DNA of 64,000 bases from Candidatus Poribacteria bacterium. GTDB lineage: Bacteria > Poribacteria > WGA-4E > WGA-3G. The stretch's first letter is position 1, and each line of letters starts with the position of its first letter. The translations under genes and the position numbers were made by a program. This document shows positions 33,893 through 42,766 of the stretch, one piece after another. The notes beneath the pieces were generated by a model. It searched no databases and was not told the DNA's origin. It was given only the letters and a program-made list of their open reading frames with translations. The stretch is from assembly GCA_958295945.1 (NCBI GenBank), contig OY282386.1, forward strand, positions 2,369,864-2,433,863. The letters run 5' to 3'.

Positions 33893-35124
33893 AAATTATG
33901 GTTTGTAAACACTTTTGTTCATCTATTTTTCTTAGAAATCACTACTTTTTTGTTATTTTTCTTAGAAATATCGTTGAAATATGTGCATCTGTTCAGTTTC
34001 AGGTTGGATGTTCACCTATTTCCCGATTATTCTTGAAGTTTTGATTTCTTTTGAAACTCGCAGAAAAGGACTTTTGTTGTGATCTGTGGCGAAAATAAGT
34101 GGTCATCAATCCGCGTGTTATATATTTTGCTTTATACCAATGCATATTTAGTGTCTGCAGCACATTTTCTAAATCAATAGGCATGTCGTTTACAGGTGTA
34201 TCTTGTTCAGCCTGTGTTGTTGTCTCAGTAAAAGCAAGTTGTGTGAGGCAGGTTGCGACAAAACTGAGTTGTGCGAAACGATTCAACCCTTATCAACAAC
34301 CATATCTTTATATGTCCGATATGGAATATGCACACGGTTCCCATAACGACGGGGTCTACCCCGTTTCTGTTTCTTCGGTTGTTTCGGTATATAAAAGAAC
34401 ACGGCATTTGTCCTTGTGCGGCAGAGAATGTGGTGCTTTTGCGAAAGGAGTTCTGTGAATACCGCACGCCTATTAAAGCCTCTGTTAAAGACGATAAGAC
34501 CACGTGGCATCGTAACACACAAGCGTTTCAGCACCGCAAAACTGTTGTCTCGTTTCTTATTCGGACACATCACGCGGGCAGCCAATGGAAACAGACGAAC
34601 GCCTTGTGGTGTTGGACAGAGCCATCCGATAGCACCGAACTGGTGTCCGTGTTTGAACTTGGGTTGGTTCTTGTTCCGTGTGTTATACCGAGTATTTCTG
34701 TAAAAGTGGGTGCCACATTGTTTCTTGCCATGCGTGGGAGAATCAGTTTCATCATAGACATAAACACCCTCACTGAAAGTCCTTTGCACTTGGCGTGTCA
34801 AAAAAGACGTGAGTTTATCAATAGACCACTTGCTACGAGAGAGAAACTTCGGCAGCGACCAATAGGTCCCTGATTGTTCTGTTGATAAATGGACTTGTGT
34901 CATAGTTCCACGATGTGGCGTCCTTATCAAACCACGAATAAAAGTTTGAAAATGATCGAAATTGTTATGCTTGAAGAGACTTCTATAATCTGATAACATG
35001 TGTTCAAAGCGGAGAAGAGGATTCATTAGAAACTTCCTTTCAAAATGCACTAAAAATATATCGAAAGGATACCCTCTTTTCTGCTTTTTGTCACTCAAAA
35101 AAATAAAACTGTCCAAACTATAGT
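33846..35124. mobile_element. Insertion sequence with ACTATAGTTTGGACAGTTT terminal repeats
   Basis: This 1279-bp element has perfect 19-bp inverted repeats at both ends, with one long transposase gene on the minus strand that is frameshifted. I could not find a clear target duplication. The same ends bound the 569-bp non-coding element 1.6 kb to the left. Confidence 0.82.
33999..35026 (-). pseudogene. DDE transposase (IS4/IS701-like), frameshifted
   Basis: The ATG at 35026 follows AAAGGAAG. The frame reads RFEHMLSDYRSLF, VYDETDSPTHGKKQCG (first catalytic Asp), GWLCPTPQGVRLFPLA, then LIVFNRGFNRRAVFTELL, where relatives usually have an Asp at the Asn of FNRG, and finally RTYKDMVVDKG. A TGA at 34283 ends this frame, and a shift of one base leads into LNRFAQLSFVATCLTQLAF and the C-terminal part ending at 33999. 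The family is assigned by general architecture only. Confidence 0.72.
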
Positions 35125-35191
35125 ATATAGTATATTGTAGATATACACATATAAAAACAAATTCAGGTAACAACTTTGTTATTTTCGTAAT

Positions 35192-36352
35192 ATGGTGGTT
35201 CAAATGAGTACGCTATATCTAAAGGGTTTTGTTAGAGATGTAAAATATAACCCATGTCTGAATCCAACAAAATATGAGATTTATAGTATATCGGATTTTG
35301 ATGTTAATGCTGCCAAGGCGTATGGGTTGATTAACCTGGGAACTTCAGAGAATAATCTAGCTTTTTCCAAATGGGTTTCACCGAAGCGAACACGCACATA
35401 TCCCTTTGCGAGAATATATAATACATATCATCTTAATTCGAAAAAAGTCACCATTATTCCGATTATCAAAGATGAAGGGGCAGGCACACAAAATAATGAT
35501 AGAATCAACTTTATTACCTTTTCATGGATGAATCTTCTGAACATCTATATTATATTGGCATACTACGAAAAAGCTGAAAGAAAAACTGGGACGACAGACC
35601 GAATTACTAATCAAATTCTAAATGCTGAAAGTGTTAATAACAAATTGGTTGAGGTAAGCAGCCATCAAGCAAGCGCGTTACATTGGAATACAAACCATTT
35701 TATGGCAGATTTTGAAAAGGTTTATTTGAATGCAGTTGAAAGTTACGAAAAAATAGCTCTTGCCGAAAGAGTTGCTATGCATGCCTCACAAGACCATTTA
35801 CAAAAACTTGAACAATTTAAAACGGATCATCAATTCTGTTTAGATGCATTCAAGAATGTCACTATTCCCGCCTCACAAGCTGCCGCACTTAGAGAATCAT
35901 TGACTATACATGTATTAGAATCTTTAGATGAAAATGCTAAAGGGGTTTTCACGATTTCAAATTATCTGGGTGGAGAGTATCATTTGACAGCTGATGAGGT
36001 CTATTGGGAGAATGATCAATTAGTTATCCAGGAGTCCAAGAATAGTAGTAAAAAAAAGTTTCCATCAGAAAACGATATTAAAGATGGGTTATTTAAACTC
36101 ATCCTTTTTGCAAATCTTGAACAAGTTGCGATAGGGAACAGTACCGATGTAGAATTTATTGTGCGACTAAAACTAATAGGAAATCTTAAGGGAACATTGT
36201 TCCTACCTAATGAAATGGAACAGATATCCCGATTTTGCATAGAAAATCGTTTGACACGATCACAACACAATACGATTAAATTACTTAACCAAGAAACGTT
36301 TGAAAACGAGAAATTAGAGATTTGGATTACAAGGTATAAATACCAACAATAA
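35192..36352 (+). CDS. Putative type II restriction endonuclease paired with a Dam-type methylase
   Basis: I do not recognise this 386-residue protein by family. It lies 5 nt before a DNA adenine methyltransferase gene, and a PD-(D/E)xK-like signature is visible: YHLTADEVYW (Asp268) followed by LVIQESKNSS with Glu281-x-Lys283. Both suggest a restriction enzyme. The ATG at 35192 is followed by another at 35204 with GGTGG before it, which may be the true start. The gene begins only about 70 nt from the right end of the IS. The specificity is unknown. Confidence 0.65.
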   Translation: MVVQMSTLYLKGFVRDVKYNPCLNPTKYEIYSISDFDVNAAKAYGLINLGTSENNLAFSKWVSPKRTRTYPFARIYNTYHLNSKKVTIIPIIKDEGAGTQNNDRINFITFSWMNLLNIYIILAYYEKAERKTGTTDRITNQILNAESVNNKLVEVSSHQASALHWNTNHFMADFEKVYLNAVESYEKIALAERVAMHASQDHLQKLEQFKTDHQFCLDAFKNVTIPASQAAALRESLTIHVLESLDENAKGVFTISNYLGGEYHLTADEVYWENDQLVIQESKNSSKKKFPSENDIKDGLFKLILFANLEQVAIGNSTDVEFIVRLKLIGNLKGTLFLPNEMEQISRFCIENRLTRSQHNTIKLLNQETFENEKLEIWITRYKYQQ

Positions 36353-36357
36353 TTATT

Positions 36358-37188
36358 ATGCGTAAGTTAGCAAAAAGTCCATTAAGGTACCCTGGAGGAA
36401 AATCTAGGGCGTTAAATCAGATTCTTCCACATATTCCACCGAGAATATCAGAGTTTAGAGAACCCTTTGTCGGAGGTGGTTCTGTCTTTTTTGCTGTGCG
36501 CAGTATTTTTCAAAACACAATTTCATACTGGATCAACGACCTAAATTACGACCTATACTGTTTCTGGAAACAGACACGGGACAATAATGTTGATTTAGTC
36601 CAAACATTAGTAGATACAAAAGCGAATAATAAGAACGGTAAAGTCCTATTTGAAGAATTAACACGTGCCAAGGATTTACTTAGCCAAAACAGGAAACTAC
36701 TACCGGAATTTGAACGGGCTGTTCGATTCTTTATTCTTAACCGAATTACATTCTCAGGTATAGTGGATTCAGGTGGCTATTCAGAAGCCGCGTATCAAAA
36801 GCGATTCACGGATTCATCTATTGAGCGAGTAAAGATGATTTCACCTTTTCTGTCTAGTGCTAAAATTACATGTGATGATTACTCTAAATCTCTTTTTCAC
36901 GACGGTGATGATGTCCTTATTTTCCTTGACCCTCCCTATTGGAAAGCTACCGAATCAAAGTTGTATGGCACAAGAGGCGCGTTACATACAACCTTTGACC
37001 ATATCCAATTTGCTGAAAACATGAAAAATTGTTCACACAAATGGTTGATTACTTATGATGATTCACCTATAATCAGGGATCTTTTTAGTTTTGCTGAGAT
37101 TCAAGAGTGGACCTTACAATACGGGATGAATAATTACAAGAGACGCACTGCCGCAAAAGGAAATGAGTTGTTTATCAAAAACTACTGA
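36358..37188 (+). CDS. DNA adenine methyltransferase (D12/Dam class)
   Basis: This is a 276-residue N6-adenine methyltransferase of the alpha class. It shows LRYPGGKSRAL near the N-terminus, the SAM motif FREPFVGGGSVFF, NDLNYDLYCFW, the helical target-recognition insert, then the catalytic LDPPYW and LITYDDSP. The C-terminal NNYKRRTAAKGNELFI is also typical of DpnM/Dam relatives. It follows the putative endonuclease by 5 nt, making a restriction-modification pair in the order R-M. Confidence 0.93.
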   Translation: MRKLAKSPLRYPGGKSRALNQILPHIPPRISEFREPFVGGGSVFFAVRSIFQNTISYWINDLNYDLYCFWKQTRDNNVDLVQTLVDTKANNKNGKVLFEELTRAKDLLSQNRKLLPEFERAVRFFILNRITFSGIVDSGGYSEAAYQKRFTDSSIERVKMISPFLSSAKITCDDYSKSLFHDGDDVLIFLDPPYWKATESKLYGTRGALHTTFDHIQFAENMKNCSHKWLITYDDSPIIRDLFSFAEIQEWTLQYGMNNYKRRTAAKGNELFIKNY

Positions 37189-37206
37189 GGATAATAGGAC
37201 CCTAAT

Positions 37207-38388
37207 TTGAACCAAGATATTCATACCTATTTTTTGCCACCACAAATTGAATTTGGAGAAGGTGCAATCGCAAATTTGGCTGAGCATGTTACGACTTGCG
37301 GTAGCAGGAAACCTTTCATCGTTAGTGATACGGGAATCCAGAACGCGGGTATATTGAGTCAAGCAACCGCACCGTTAGGAGCAGCGAATATACCTTATGT
37401 AAGCTATATTGACATTGAACCGAATCCCACGGACATTAGCATTACTCAAGGGGTGGAGGTCTATCAGGAGGAAAAATGCGATGTTGTCATCGCAGTGGGT
37501 GGTGGTAGTGTGATGGATGCTGCAAAGGCAATTCGCCTCTTGACAACGCACACACCACCATTAGAACCTTATTATGTTGATTCGGATCGTGCGAACAAGA
37601 TCCGAATCAACATGCCTCCTTTGATATGTGTGCCAACAACAGCAGGGACTGGTAGCGAAGTCTCTCAAGGTGCTATCATTACCGATACCTCGTTACAAAC
37701 GACAGACCGGTGGCGAAAGCGTGCTATCATAACACGTTTCAATATGTCAAATCTCGCGCTACTTGACCCAGTATTAACTGTGGGTATGCCGAAACCGTTG
37801 ACAGCGGCAACAGGCATGGATGCTATCACACACGGGATTGAGGCGTATGCCGCAACGAAATATCACCCAATATCAGAAGGCGTAGCATTGCAAGCTGTGA
37901 AGATGTTAGGAGCGAATATCCGCACGGCATACCATCAAGGAGATGACCTGAAGGCACGGGGTGAGATGTTGTTAGCATCGTGTATGGGAGCGTTTGCGTT
38001 TCAGAAGGGACTTGGGGCAGTCCATTCCATTGCACATCAGTTGTCAACAGACGCACCGATTCCACACGGTGTTGCGAATGCGATTCTCTTGCCGCCTGTG
38101 ATGGAGTTTAATTTGCCTCATGTGATTGACAAGTATGCTGATATTGCTGTTGCATTGGGTGTCAATGTGGAAGGGATGTCTAAAGGTGAAGCAGCATGCG
38201 CTGCGATTGACGAAATCCGTTCATTGAACGAGGAACTCAAAATGCCTACAGGTTTAGGAGCTGCGGGATTAGACAGAGATAAATTACCGAAACTTGCTGC
38301 CGATTCCATGCTTGACCACTGTCATAAATTTAATCCTCGGCTGTGCACAGAACAAGACATGCTGCATTTGCTTGAAGCTGCGTTCTGA
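37207..38388 (+). CDS. Iron-containing alcohol dehydrogenase
   Basis: This 393-residue group III alcohol dehydrogenase has the NAD-binding GGGSVMDAAKAIRLL, then PTTAGTGSEVSQGAIITD, the metal-ligand segments AITHGIEAYAATKYHP and LGAVHSIAHQLS, and PHGVANAILLPPVM. A C-terminal ALGVN...IDEIRSL segment completes the fold. The substrate (an alcohol, lactaldehyde or 1,3-propanediol-like compound) cannot be told. The start is a TTG at 37207, with AGGA about ten bases upstream. It lies 18 nt after the methylase and may be read with it, though its function is unrelated. Confidence 0.93.
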   Translation: MNQDIHTYFLPPQIEFGEGAIANLAEHVTTCGSRKPFIVSDTGIQNAGILSQATAPLGAANIPYVSYIDIEPNPTDISITQGVEVYQEEKCDVVIAVGGGSVMDAAKAIRLLTTHTPPLEPYYVDSDRANKIRINMPPLICVPTTAGTGSEVSQGAIITDTSLQTTDRWRKRAIITRFNMSNLALLDPVLTVGMPKPLTAATGMDAITHGIEAYAATKYHPISEGVALQAVKMLGANIRTAYHQGDDLKARGEMLLASCMGAFAFQKGLGAVHSIAHQLSTDAPIPHGVANAILLPPVMEFNLPHVIDKYADIAVALGVNVEGMSKGEAACAAIDEIRSLNEELKMPTGLGAAGLDRDKLPKLAADSMLDHCHKFNPRLCTEQDMLHLLEAAF

Positions 38389-38477
38389 TTTTACATACCG
38401 AAGAGGATAGGTAGAATGTTAAGGAAATAGGTTGTCTGATGATTTTTCAGATAATACCACGGTTAGTATTTCTTAGA

Positions 38478-38960
38478 TTATATATTATCCCAGTCAATTT
38501 CATCAAGGGTTTGGGTGGTAACCGCTTTCTCAAAAAGCGTATCCAGTTTAGCATGACTCCGCATTCCAGAAACCTTCTTGATAATTGGTTCTGGAACAGA
38601 TTCAAAACGAAGACTCAGTAGTTTTAAGAGGCTGTCGCGTTTTGCTCGTGTTTCACCTTTTTTCACCTTTTTTTCGCCTCTTCTTTCACTTAAAATTAGA
38701 CCCTGTTTCTGTCCTTGTTCAAATAAGTATTCAGCCATTGTCTGTGCCATGACAACTCCCTCCTCTCTAAAATTCGAATGTTGTACTTCTTGATGAACCA
38801 ACGTCTTCAACTCATCATGCTCTGCAGATGGACGACGGTGAAAAATCAGTAGATATAGATAGAAAATCGCCCTTCGCCACTGTCCTTTATCCTCAACATC
38901 AAGCGTATTTATATGCTTTGTAGCATCAATCAATGCCTTGCTAATTTCATCCTTAAACAT
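38478..38960 (-). CDS. Rpn-family (PD-(D/E)xK transposase-like) protein, N-terminally shortened
   Basis: The 160-residue product matches the C-terminal half of Rpn-type recombination-promoting nucleases: WRRAIFYLYLLIFHRRP, EEGVVMAQTMAEYLFEQGQKQG, then the DUF4351-like tail KRDSLLKLLSLRFESVPEPI and TLFEKAVTTQTLDEI. The N-terminal nuclease domain is absent, and no ribosome site precedes the ATG, so it may be a remnant rather than an active gene. Confidence 0.65.
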   Translation of the reverse strand: MFKDEISKALIDATKHINTLDVEDKGQWRRAIFYLYLLIFHRRPSAEHDELKTLVHQEVQHSNFREEGVVMAQTMAEYLFEQGQKQGLILSERRGEKKVKKGETRAKRDSLLKLLSLRFESVPEPIIKKVSGMRSHAKLDTLFEKAVTTQTLDEIDWDNI

Positions 38961-38981
38961 GTTTTTGTTAAATCAAGGTTA

Positions 38982-41195
38982 TTACGGTGTGAGGTGAATA
39001 GGCACAATCCAACCCATTGTATTGGCAGGTTTATAGGTATTATCTCGCAGATAATCTGAGGTGTGCCACAAACAAAGGCTGTTACCATCTCGCATCCAAA
39101 CAATAGAAGCGAGTTTCATAGATGTGCGGGCTACGGGGTATTTCTTGCCGTTATCCAAGTCGTACACCCAAACCTTCCACCGAAGTCCGGCACAATCTTC
39201 ACGTTCCAAATATGCCAACCGGTTTCCATTTGGTGACCATGCAGGAGCAGTGTGTTTGAGGATTTGGTGTTTTGTTGATTTGTTTGTAATCTCAACGAGA
39301 TGAAGCCGTTTATCAAGAACAGGGTCTTGGCGTATGCTACCAGAAACCACATACGCGAGGCGTTTCCCATCAAATGACCATTGCAACTGCCTGACACGTT
39401 GATGTTGGGTTGCGATCTGTTGCAAACGTTCACCCTCTATATTTTGGATACGTATTGCCGCATAAGAAACTGTACCGTTTCCTGCCGCTTGATCCTGTGC
39501 CTCCTCAAAAGCAAGTATATCTCCATTTGTCGACCAAGTAGGTGCTTGCATATAGGAATATGCATACCGAGATTGTTTGTATAGAACACGTGCTATTTCT
39601 CTGCCACCACTGCCATCGCTATTGATTCGATAAATAATATCATGTCCTTTTTCTCTTCGCTTGAAAGCCAATTGATTAGCAGTCGGCGACCATGCTGGGG
39701 CAGTGCCTTTGATCAGTTTCTTGATATGTCCCAACTCCCAATCGACAATATAGATATAACGTTCAACATCAACTTCAACCTCAACTGCTAACAAACGACT
39801 ATCCAGAGACCAAGAAACATGTGGATTGTAAAACGCGTCGGTATAAAGTTTTCTTGCTTGTTTCCCTTCCTTATCCATAATCCATAATTCGCTTGCCTTC
39901 CAATAACTCCCACTCAGGTCAGTCCTCTTTAGCATAGCGACGAGTTCACCATTTGGACTCCATTTTGGATATTCCGCACCTTCAACTAAATGTAACACAC
40001 GGGGTGTTCCACAATAGTTTGTGTTGAACATCATACCATCGGTTTCCTCAAATTGTCCAAAAGCATCTCTATTTATCCAGACCGCTTCTGTGTTGGGAAG
40101 TTCAACATTATACCAATCCCGTTCGGTTTGAACAATCGGTAGACTTGTGCCATCATTGAGGCGGTATAAAGGTGAAGTGTCCTCTTTTTCGGTAAATACA
40201 GGTGTATTATCTTGTGTAACGATACCGTGTTTACGTGTATCATCCGTAAGTTGTGAGCTTTCTGTTGCATTCGTAAATGCATATACTGAACCGTCTGTAG
40301 AGGAAATGTAAAGGATACCTTCAGAAACTGCAGGTGCAGCATCAACAGGACCGGCAACCTGATGTGTCCATTCTGTTGTCTTGCTGGTCATATTGATTGC
40401 ATGAATCTTTCCATCACGCGAACCGATATAAACGTAATCGTTTGCAATGACAGGATAACTCTCACTCGCGAGCGTAAAACTACGCCATAATTCAGCGTCG
40501 TAATTTGGTATAACAGGACGAAACTCTGCATTCGCACATCCGTATTCTACTCCGTTAATAGTGAGCATTCGTTGTCGTTCAGACTTGATTTTTCCCGTGA
40601 ATGCATCCAGCATATATATACGCGTACGATATGCGCCTGCGTAAACGATTCCATCAAATACAACAGTTGGTGAATCCATCCATCCCTTCGTCTCAAATTC
40701 CCATAACATATCACCTGTTTTGGCATCAAGTGCATATATTTTGTTGTCGCGTGTGTTAAAATAGACACGATTGCCCCATACCACTGCAGAAAATCGGATT
40801 GAACTGCCAGCATCAAAGACCCATTTTATACCCCATTCTTTGGCGTTTAGAGCATAAAGTTTTCCATCTGCAGAACCGATATAAAGGATACCGTTTGCGA
40901 TGACCGGAGATGCAGTTAGCGGACCACCAGTCTTAAATTGCCATACTAAGTTGAATGGAGGGTTAAGTTCCTGATCCGAACTCTTTCCAGAGAACTGTAG
41001 GTCGTGCATGAACATGTGCCAATCTTCAGGACGCGGCAATTCAACAGGTTCAACAACTTTAGGAGCAGCCGGTTTTGGGGATGACGGTTTGGATTTCTCC
41101 GGGCCCTCTTGCGAATTACAACCACATAGAAGTAGCAATGGTATGAAAAAAACTGTGAATGTTAAGAAGAGTCTGTGTTTTATGAGTTTGAGCAT
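38982..41195 (-). CDS. Lipoprotein with PQQ-like and TolB-like beta-propellers
   Basis: This 737-residue lipoprotein has lipobox LLCGC (Cys26) and a proline-rich linker. The first half is a PQQ-type propeller (WQFKTGGPLTASPVIANGIL, IGSADGKLYALNAK, DAKTGDMLWEFETKG). Near residues 310-380 an SH3b-like segment follows (DGTSLPIVQTERDWYNVEL). The second half is a TolB/DPP6-like propeller (PKWSPNGELVAM, APAWSPTANQLAFKRREKG, APAWSPNGNRLAYLERED). PQQ-ligand residues are not evident, so a binding or assembly role (as in BamB/TolB) is more likely than dehydrogenase activity. It is transcribed alone. Confidence 0.88.
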   Translation of the reverse strand: MLKLIKHRLFLTFTVFFIPLLLLCGCNSQEGPEKSKPSSPKPAAPKVVEPVELPRPEDWHMFMHDLQFSGKSSDQELNPPFNLVWQFKTGGPLTASPVIANGILYIGSADGKLYALNAKEWGIKWVFDAGSSIRFSAVVWGNRVYFNTRDNKIYALDAKTGDMLWEFETKGWMDSPTVVFDGIVYAGAYRTRIYMLDAFTGKIKSERQRMLTINGVEYGCANAEFRPVIPNYDAELWRSFTLASESYPVIANDYVYIGSRDGKIHAINMTSKTTEWTHQVAGPVDAAPAVSEGILYISSTDGSVYAFTNATESSQLTDDTRKHGIVTQDNTPVFTEKEDTSPLYRLNDGTSLPIVQTERDWYNVELPNTEAVWINRDAFGQFEETDGMMFNTNYCGTPRVLHLVEGAEYPKWSPNGELVAMLKRTDLSGSYWKASELWIMDKEGKQARKLYTDAFYNPHVSWSLDSRLLAVEVEVDVERYIYIVDWELGHIKKLIKGTAPAWSPTANQLAFKRREKGHDIIYRINSDGSGGREIARVLYKQSRYAYSYMQAPTWSTNGDILAFEEAQDQAAGNGTVSYAAIRIQNIEGERLQQIATQHQRVRQLQWSFDGKRLAYVVSGSIRQDPVLDKRLHLVEITNKSTKHQILKHTAPAWSPNGNRLAYLEREDCAGLRWKVWVYDLDNGKKYPVARTSMKLASIVWMRDGNSLCLWHTSDYLRDNTYKPANTMGWIVPIHLTP

Positions 41196-41296
41196 ATTAT
41201 AGAAAATGACTCACATCTAGAATTGTTGAAGTAACGGAAATTCATATTGATAATATAACATGTGGATAATTATATGTCAACGTCTGATCAGGTAGG

Positions 41297-42758
41297 GGGT
41301 GTGTAAAGTTTTTGCACAAGTCTAAATTTAGGTATTTGTTGTGATGTACATAGAAAAATGGTATCCTTTCCAAATAATCTTATAATCCAATAGGAGAGGA
41401 TACCGATGATTAGTATAACATTAGATCGTTGTGAAATCAAAGAGAATCAAGAAGCGTGTGAAAGTTTTGTAGAGGCAATAGATGCGATGGCTCAAGATAT
41501 TTTTTCTGAACCGGGTATATCATTGTCAGACGCAGAGTCTCGTGTCTTTGAGGGTTTTCGTCTAATACGCCAAAAGTTTTTAGAGTTGTTTTTATCTCAT
41601 CAAGCAAATGAGGAACCGAGTGAACCTGTAGATTGCCCTAAGTGTGGTCAAGTGTGTCGTCGCCGATATAAAAGAGAGCGTCGTATTACGACGCTCTGTG
41701 GTGTTATCCGTGTGGAGCGTTGGGTATACGGTTGTGCGGCGGGTCATTATCATGTGCTGTGGGATGATAAACAAAAGTTGATCGGTCAATGGACGCATCG
41801 TGTTGCTGAGGCGATGTGTCGTCTTGCGGCACGTCTTAACTTCAGAGAAGCAGCTGAGGAGTTGTCCTATCAAGGCATAAAAGTGAGTCATGAGACACTT
41901 CATCAAATCCTGGATGAGATGTCAGCAGGGGTGAATATCCCTGAACAAGTAGAAACCCAAAAGCTTGAAGAAAATCAGCGTTGGTATGTCCGTTGTGATG
42001 GATGTCGGACGAACTCCCCGGACGGATGGAAAGAAGTCCAAGCAGGGTGTGTTTACAGAGATTATCCGTTACCCCCAGATAGTTCTGGTGCGATATCGCG
42101 TGCCAGAACAACGAGTATTCGTTATGTAGCTTCTCGCGAGGGGGTTTCCTATTTTGGTAAAGAGTTGTCCAAGTTAGCGATAAACAGTGGTATCTATCAA
42201 GAAGATATTGATACCCAAGAGATTGTCTTTCTTGGCGATGGTGCTCCGTGGATTTGGAACATTGCGAAAGAGGACTTTCCGAATGCCGTTCAGATTGTGG
42301 ATCACATGCACGCCACATCTCATCTCTATAATGTTGCTAAAGTTGCCTTTGGTGAGACGGAGACGGAAGCTATTGACACTTGGATAAAAGAAACGGAACC
42401 ACTTCTTTATGATGGCAATATCACAGCAATTGCATCAAACATTCGTGCCTTAGCCACACAGCACCCTGAAGTGTCAGAGGTGTTAGAAAGAGAAGCGAGA
42501 TATTATGAAAAACATGCGAAGCGTCCGCAATATAAAGCATTTAGAGAAAAAGGCTATCAGATTGGTAGTGGCGTGATTGAGAGTGCTTGTAAACATGTTG
42601 TTGGGCAAAGATGTCCACAAGCTGCAATGAGATGGAAGAAACCGGGTATCAATGCCGTTCTCAAGATGCGGTGCCTGTTGAAAAATGGTGGATGGAATAA
42701 ATATTGGTATCCAGACGCAAAAGCCGCATAATCTCTTGTGCAAAAACTTTACACACCC
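41297..42758. mobile_element. ISKra4-family insertion sequence, copy A
   Basis: This 1462-bp element has perfect 24-bp inverted ends starting GGGTGTGTAAAGTTTTTG and an intact plus-strand transposase. No matching direct repeat flanks it (left CAGGTAGG, right AAAATAAA). It ends 8 bp from copy B. Confidence 0.85.
41406..42731 (+). CDS. ISKra4-family transposase (copy A)
   Basis: This 441-residue intact transposase has an N-terminal zinc region (CPKCGQVCRRRYKRE), RWVYGCAAGH, RLNFREAAEELSYQGIKVSH, the first catalytic segment (WYVRCDGCRTNSPDGWKEVQ), VFLGDGAPWIW, and the C-terminal GVIESACKHVVGQRC with GMRW-like AAMRWKKPG. The ATG has GGAGAGGATACCG upstream. It is about two thirds identical to the copy B transposase by eye, so the two are distinct elements, not recent duplicates. 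Confidence 0.92.
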   Translation: MISITLDRCEIKENQEACESFVEAIDAMAQDIFSEPGISLSDAESRVFEGFRLIRQKFLELFLSHQANEEPSEPVDCPKCGQVCRRRYKRERRITTLCGVIRVERWVYGCAAGHYHVLWDDKQKLIGQWTHRVAEAMCRLAARLNFREAAEELSYQGIKVSHETLHQILDEMSAGVNIPEQVETQKLEENQRWYVRCDGCRTNSPDGWKEVQAGCVYRDYPLPPDSSGAISRARTTSIRYVASREGVSYFGKELSKLAINSGIYQEDIDTQEIVFLGDGAPWIWNIAKEDFPNAVQIVDHMHATSHLYNVAKVAFGETETEAIDTWIKETEPLLYDGNITAIASNIRALATQHPEVSEVLEREARYYEKHAKRPQYKAFREKGYQIGSGVIESACKHVVGQRCPQAAMRWKKPGINAVLKMRCLLKNGGWNKYWYPDAKAA

Positions 42759-42766
42759 AAAATAAA

